From Rhynchospora pubera (taxonomy: Eukaryota; Streptophyta; Magnoliopsida; Poales; Cyperaceae): 64,000 bases of DNA. The notes under the pieces are model-generated. The model worked only from the letters and a program-made list of their open reading frames with translations. It searched no databases and was not told where the DNA came from. The stretch spans positions 176,895,955 through 176,959,954 of the forward strand of contig CM051462.1 in the NCBI GenBank assembly GCA_028095005.1, written 5' to 3'. The position numbers and the translations under genes were made by a program. Below, in pieces: positions 59,063-64,000 of the stretch (position 1 is the stretch's first letter; every line of letters starts with the position of its first letter).

Positions 59063-61281
59063 CCACTTCCTGTTTGACACTATTTATTTATTTTTCATTT
59101 TTCTTTACTTTTTTGAATAAATTGTATTGCGACGTCTAATTGCTGCCAATCTTGCTGACATATTTTCTAAACTGTCAGATGAAAATTTCAATTAAGTATA
59201 ATTAATTAATATTACACTCTGTTTGATGGACTTTTATATGATCTAAATCGTGCGATTGTTTTTTTGCGTTGGAAAATACGTGCCAGCAACCAAAATACAG
59301 ATATCCAAATTGATAGCATTCCTAATAACCATAATACATTATGTCAAATTGTCAATAACATAAATCTTTAATTTATATCCACTCCTAATATCCAAATCGG
59401 CAATCCAGTGCACTCTCAGCATGCATATCATGTGCTCTCGTAGTGTTAATTATACTATTACGAACATTATCTGAATAAATTATAAACGTCAGATGTACAT
59501 TTGTTAATTTTCAGATCTCAAGAGGAGAAAATGTACCGAAAAATATCCCAGCAGCTCTCTAAGCTGGCTTTCGGGGAAGGGAAACCGTCTGCTGCAAATA
59601 CACTGCGGTATGCAGGGCCCACACTCGGCCTGCCATCGACACCTTCGCAACCTTTCTCAACCTCCACCAAATGCTTCATCCCTTCACAAAAAGATATCTA
59701 TGCCTTTTCTTTTACAAGGTGAAGAGCCTTCTAATACGTCTGATTTTCTGTTTAACACCTTTTCTCATTTGCAGGCTGCAGCATGTAATGTGAGAAACCA
59801 TTTATAAGCACTCAGTCAAAAAAATAATAATAAAAAAGTTCTTTTGCAGATATAACCTCTCACATAAATGTATTTACAATCTAATTCAAATCTGTTAGAC
59901 AGTCATAGTGAAGAATAGAAAAGTTAGGACATATATATATATATATATATGATCTGGACCGTTCGTTTCTATACGGTTCACATTAATTTTAGATATAAAA
60001 TATTGAATATAGCACTTACAATCTCCACTCAGCAGTGGGAGAAGTCAAATTTTAGTCTTTTTTGTTTAGTCCCTCCTTTTTGGTGAAAGGTTGCACATAT
60101 GACATGGCGAGGAAACGATCCATTTGGTGGCCAAACTAATAAATCTTGTACAACAAGCAAACTAAAAACAACTCAAGATTTCTTTGTTGGCCAAACTAGG
60201 ACTTTAATCAGATATCATTTGGTGCTGGGGTTGAGAAAAATTTGGGAGAAATTGAACCACTTCCATTTCTCAACACTGTATTTCTGTTCAAATCAATCTT
60301 ACTCAGTTTGAGAACACAGTGTCTTTTTTTTTTTTGACATGAAGATATGCTTGATGGAAATTTAATTTGTATATTTTTGTTTAATCTCACCATGAAATCA
60401 TTAAGGACTACGTTCTTGTAGATTAATGCAAGATTCACTTTTTGTATGTTTTGTTTGTAGCCATGAAATAAATATGGTTTACTCTTAAATTAATATGCAA
60501 GTTTCATTTTCAGATTCTCTATTTATCTCTTTCTCTAGAAATATTATCTAGCGTTAATAATATTTGGTGTATCATATTTACTTGCATAATATGATGTGCG
60601 AACGGAACGCATAGGTAAGAAAGAATTGGTAATTTCATTTTGAATAATAAGGGGTATACAATTTACAACGATGTAATCATACTAGTACTCTGTGAAAATA
60701 ATTAGTCACAAATAAAACATGATCACGCTACTTGAAGAAAAATTATACGAGTCATATAAATGACTAATTAAAAGATAAATAATGTTATTAATGACACACA
60801 CTCCATGATAAGCTTGCTACACAACAATTATAACATATAAATGAGAGCTACATATCTAAATATGACTGCCTAATTACTAGCTAGATAGTTATAACACTAC
60901 TAAAATTATTGCTTCATCCTTCACTGCAAAATAATATGCTCCAAGACTTCATCAGCCTCACTATTATTTGTTTTTTCAGATATCTACGCCTTACACTAGA
61001 GGAATGCACTGCAGAATAAATTAATTGTCAGACCAAGTAAAAAAGTAATAGATTTGGACTGATGGCCTCATGGTACGTATTATATATATTAAAAGTACAA
61101 ATTGTCAGTTTCCTTCTGGCCCATAAATAACACATCAAAGCCCAATCAAATAATTAGGCCTAAACCAGAAACAGCTAGCTAATGCTCAATTAGGCGCAAC
61201 ATTACATTATGGATAAAATAGAGAATTTAATGCAACAACATACTTTCAATTTGTAAGTGAATATCACTCTTAAAAGAAAGC
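59063..61281. other. Intergenic, no gene recognised
   Basis: AT-rich. A plus-strand frame of 73 codons at 59501-59722 (from MYRKISQQLSKLAFGEGKPS) has a basic, Ser-rich look but no recognised family. A (TA)n run lies at 59933-59950, and 'gatctggaccgttcg' after it recalls sequence near 29729. Nothing else can be supported. Confidence 0.4.
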
Positions 61282-61638
61282 TCACCTGTTGCAATCCATG
61301 CTAGGAGTGATGGTAACATTGACAGAGACACCACATAGGCTGGGGAGGAGAGCGGCACGTGAGAAATCGACTGTCGGGAAGTGGTTGGCAACTCCCTTGA
61401 GGCAGTTGCACATGGTCATTTTGTCGGACGGAGTGACAGCTGTTTGGTTCAGCACTGTCATCCCACCACAACACAAACGGTACGGCATTGTGGACCGGCC
61501 GGCGAGATAAGATGCACACGGGCTGATCATGCGTGCGACCTCATTACACGGCATTGGCATTGCAAACACCGTGTAGGTGTAAGTGCAAGATAGTGCAGCG
61601 GTGAAAAATAGTACAAGGGTTTTGAGGCTTATTGCCAT
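61282..61638 (-). CDS. Non-specific lipid-transfer protein (type 1-like), 118 aa
   Basis: Small secreted protein that binds lipids in a hydrophobic tunnel; roles include cuticle and defence. Residues 1-26 form a signal peptide (LKTLVLFFTAALSCTYTYTV, cleavage near VFA). The mature part shows the eight-Cys pattern C, C, CC, CxC, C, C: PCNEVARMISPCASYLAG, YRLCCGGMTVLNQ, KMTMCNCLKGVANHFPTVD, LLPSLCGVSVNVTI, MDCNR. SDKMTMCNCLK is the usual T/S-D-x-x-x-x-CNCLK core. It lacks the expected first PYRP-type helix spacing of some members but all Cys are present. The stop TGA overlaps a strong donor (AACAG|GTGAGC), the place where many nsLTP genes have an intron a few codons before the end, so the real C-terminus may be slightly different. 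A TATA box lies near 61683-61696. Confidence 0.9.
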   Translation of the reverse strand: MAISLKTLVLFFTAALSCTYTYTVFAMPMPCNEVARMISPCASYLAGRSTMPYRLCCGGMTVLNQTAVTPSDKMTMCNCLKGVANHFPTVDFSRAALLPSLCGVSVNVTITPSMDCNR

Positions 61639-61682
61639 TAGGGAGAGTGAGTGAGAGGTGGTGTGTGTTTGAGTGCATATGA

Positions 61683-61696
61683 CAATATATATATAA
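61683..61696 (-). promoter_or_regulatory. Probable TATA box of the nsLTP gene
   Basis: On the minus strand the sequence CTTATATATATATTG lies about 45-58 bases before the nsLTP start codon, implying a very short leader. Position and sequence fit a TATA box. Confidence 0.5.
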
Positions 61697-61984
61697 GAGG
61701 GTCGGCTCTGTTCATTTTTATTTTGTTTTATTTATTGTCTATTCTTTTTTATTCTTTTATGTATATATTTGTTATTATTGCTTTTGAGGGGTGGAGGCGG
61801 TGCCAAAAGTGCTTGGGATGGGGTAGTTAGGCCTATCCAAGAGGCGTGACAAATATTATTTAATTAATTCGGTTTCAACATTTGATAGATTTCTGAGGGT
61901 AAATTAACAATTTAAGTTCTTGGTGGCATTTTAACGAGCATCTTGTGTGCTAAAAAACTGATATGAGGTCTTAAATTAGAGAAC

Positions 61985-62530
61985 GCTTGTGTATGAGCGG
62001 TACTTGACTGACCCGTTACACATGTTGATCGAGGCTGAATTACCTGCTAATATAATTGATGTGAGGTTGAAACAAGAGCAAGTGATCATTGAAGAACTGC
62101 TAAAACTTGGCATAAGTGAACTCAATTAATTAGAACTTAAATTGTTGGTTTACAATATCACAAGGTCTTTCTGAGGTTTCTTTTTCTTTTTAATTTTCAA
62201 GTTTCTATAGTGGTTTTGCTCATTTAGCAGTGACAACGTGTTCTAAGTGGCTAGGTACTGAAGTAACTGAATCCAGTGTGAATTTATACCGCTTTTGTGT
62301 TATCAGAGGTTTGTTTCCATTTAGTCCTTGATGACAGTTCTCATGACCCAAATACCCAGTAGTTTGTAACATTAATATTTCAAGGACTAAATTGTGATTA
62401 TTTTATATCTCTTCGGCAGATGAGTCGCAAGATATTTACAAGAAGCAACAGCTGAGAGAACTTGCCATACCGAACTCTTCTTCTCTGAGAGAGAGAGGAG
62501 GCCTCTCTCAAACAGACATGGTTGTGGACT
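61985..62530 (+). pseudogene. KH-domain (STAR/QKI type, SPIN1-like) exon relics
   Basis: Two exon-like pieces on the plus strand. The first (about 62010-62103) reads TDPLHMLIEAELPANIIDVR and LKQEQVIIEELLK, the end of the KH domain of plant SPIN1-like RNA-binding proteins. The second (from 62420, after the acceptor cttcggcag) reads DESQDIYKKQQLRELAIPNS and then SSLRERGG, the segment that follows it in those proteins ('DESQD.YK.QQLRELA.LN'). The upstream stop in the first piece, the lost donor (AAACTTG|gcataag) and the absence of the N-terminal STAR and first KH exons show it is a fragment. The intact relatives are nuclear RNA-binding proteins, some linked to flowering in rice. No further exons were found. 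Confidence 0.75.
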
Positions 62531-62849
62531 TGTGGTACCACGTCACGCCCACAAGTAATTGCTTCCGAGAGTTAAAATTAGCGTGTAAACATTTCTAACT
62601 TAAAGTTTGTATTAAGTAAAAAGAACGTTTCAAAGATGATAACAGTGTCAAATTAACTAAAAAATAATTATTTAAATTTTAGATGGCATTACAAAATCTT
62701 TTTAATAACTGTAAGAACCCAGAAGCTATATAATTTAAAGCATAAATATTAATATAAATCTTTAGAGCGACATGCTATGTTATATTTTGTTTAGCATAAA
62801 AACGAAAGGAACTATAGAATCAGTGAGAAATTAACTTCCCCTGGCAAAA

Positions 62850-63949
62850 CTAGTTTTTATGAGCATCAACTATAGGTGGATCTGCATAAGGACCTTTTAA
62901 CCAACTATTGGCAATATAGCGGTAAGCGGCTTCAGTTAAGCTTAAGCCATCCCAATTCAAATATGTTGATGGATTCTTGCATACAGTAACATTTGGAGAG
63001 CTGCACATCTCAATCAGGCTATAATTGTATTTACCACCTTTTCCGCAGCAAACAACTAATGGCTTAGATATAAATCCAGAAATAACAAATGTTGAACTCC
63101 TTTTTAGACCAGAAATAAGCACATGTAAATCCAGAAATAACATCAAGTTGGAATTAATACAGGAGAGTGGAGAGACTTCGAGATTCCTCAATTTTTTTCT
63201 TCTTCTTTTTTTTTTTAAAAAATATATTGATTATCTAAAAGCAGGTCAGGTTTATCTCTCTCTCAAGTCCTAATTCAATAGCGTTTTCCATTTTTATTAG
63301 AAAGATTTGTCGACTAATTTTGTAGCTTACCATAACGTTGAGGAAACCTGACAAAGTTTAAAACAGGTTCGTAAAAATCTGCATAAATGATCTTTGCTTG
63401 AGGATAATTGACTCGCAGTTTTTTTACCGCCTTAAGTAGAAGGTAGTTATGATGTCTTGATAGTGTGTTGTATCATTCAATGCATCCAGTCTTAGGATCA
63501 TAAGAGGACTTATCATATGCATAAAGGTCGAAAACATCCAATTTTGTCGGAAGGCAGCCTATAGGCATGTTTCCTGGTACCACCACAGTCTGTGCACCTT
63601 GATCAAGAAGTTCCTATTGAAAGATAAAGTGTGTGTGTGCGCGTATATACACACACGTATACATGTCTGTTAAGAATGCATTTGTATCCTGATTAACACA
63701 TAACGAATATTTGCACATATATTTAATAAGCAAATAGATCTTCTTTTCAAATTCTTGTCAATTTTTTGTCTTTTGTTTTTAAGCCGGGCAGAAAATTCTG
63801 AAGTACCTTGATTATTCCCGCAATAATCTGAATAATTTTTGCAGCATAAGACACCATCATAGGCAACTTACTGGAGGGCACTAAGACGTAGTCTCTCCCT
63901 TCAATATGTCCAACAATGAAGAGAGATCTGCTAAAATAATCTCTGCATT
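62850..63949 (-). pseudogene. GDSL esterase/lipase, 3' exons, broken; 5' part outside window
   Basis: Minus-strand exons. A (63807-63949) encodes ECRDYFSRSLFIVGHIEGRD, matching the block III 'GxND' region but with GRD in place of GND, losing the oxyanion Asn. B (63331-63613) encodes ELLDQGAQTVVVPGNMPIGC and LRVNYPQAKIIYADFYEPVL, with a TGA in place of the Trp expected after KTGCIE (63475-63477). C (about 62850-63075) encodes KPLVVCCGKGGKYNYS and NPSTYLNWDGLSLTEAAYRY, which holds the catalytic Asp and a Leu in place of the catalytic His (normally WDGxHxTEAAY). The acceptor before exon C reads TG instead of AG. With these four faults it is a dead gene. Family members are secreted lipases or acyl-esterases. 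Exons with the catalytic Ser would lie to the right of 64000. Confidence 0.85.
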
Positions 63950-64000
63950 CTGCATTGCAAGTTGGCAACGACAACATTGCTTGTTCAGTTAATTTTAGTT

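Noticed and set aside
59501..59722. 73-codon frame starting near MYRKISQQLSKLAFGEGKPS, GKPSA resembling the missing LACS N-terminus
   Set aside because: It is on the plus strand, opposite to LACS, and the match to GKPSxGP is limited to a few residues.
61289..61593. Plus-strand frames of 70-73 codons
   Set aside because: They are antisense shadows of the nsLTP coding sequence.
1..64000. tRNA, rRNA or CRISPR-like arrays
   Set aside because: No cloverleaf B-box pattern or rRNA stretch was noticed, and the direct repeats found are tandem minisatellites without spacers of constant size. This was by eye only; tRNAscan-SE would be decisive.

Overview
This window is plant nuclear DNA. It carries spliced genes with GT-AG introns, plant-specific families (B3 domain, DYW-type PPR, GH9 endoglucanase with CBM49, type III polyketide synthase, nsLTP), and many typical plant transposons (CACTA, hAT, Tourist/PIF MITEs, Helitrons, L1 LINE, solo LTRs). 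The overall sequence is AT-rich, but the first exon of the LRR genes is very GC-rich. Such a gradient is common in monocots, so a non-grass monocot is possible. That is only an inference.

Layout. 0-6.5 kb: end of a CACTA-like element, a broken type III PKS copy (PKS1), a 3.4-kb solo LTR with 5-bp target duplication, and a tandem array of 89-bp units leading into the promoter of a single-exon B3 gene (6.69-7.08 kb). 7-12.8 kb: mostly gene-free, with a GH9 exon relic. 12.8-19 kb: LRR gene copy 1, cut in exon 5 and joined to the 3' half of a GH9-CBM49 endoglucanase, which is itself split by a hAT element. 19-27 kb: a Copia-like solo LTR, then a second PKS pseudogene (PKS2) inside a repeat of the 0-5.6 kb block, with two inverted related CACTA elements, a Tourist MITE and a foldback MITE. 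27-38.5 kb: Helitrons, MITEs, a LINE nested in a hAT-like element, and minisatellites. 38.9-42.3 kb: LRR copy 2, all six exons present but with two in-frame stops. 43.2-53 kb: a degenerate PPR copy, an intact GDP-mannose pyrophosphorylase gene (minus strand), and an intact EMB2261-like DYW PPR gene. 53.4-58.4 kb: a many-exon long-chain acyl-CoA synthetase gene (minus strand) whose usual N-terminus I could not find. 61.3-64 kb: an nsLTP gene, exon relics of a SPIN1-like KH gene, and a GDSL esterase pseudogene running off the right edge.

The main structural result is a reading of the first 42 kb as one tandem duplication of about 25.7 kb. The ancestral order would be GH9(+), PKS(-), LRR(+), PPR(+). 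A duplication with one breakpoint inside GH9 and the other inside LRR exon 5 produces exactly the observed order: PKS1, LRR1 (cut), GH9 tail, PKS2, LRR2, PPR. It predicts the remainder of a GH9 gene just left of position 1. After duplication the two halves took up different transposons, several with clean target-site duplications that become visible by comparing the copies.

Genes that look functional are the B3 protein, GDP-mannose pyrophosphorylase, the DYW PPR protein, the nsLTP and, with reservations, the acyl-CoA synthetase. They are unrelated housekeeping, organelle or lipid genes; nothing suggests that they act as one pathway. I found no clear case of a wholly new system. The strongest candidates for a second look are the duplication junction, the two palindrome-rich CACTA elements with a shared internal reading frame, and the 89-bp promoter array.
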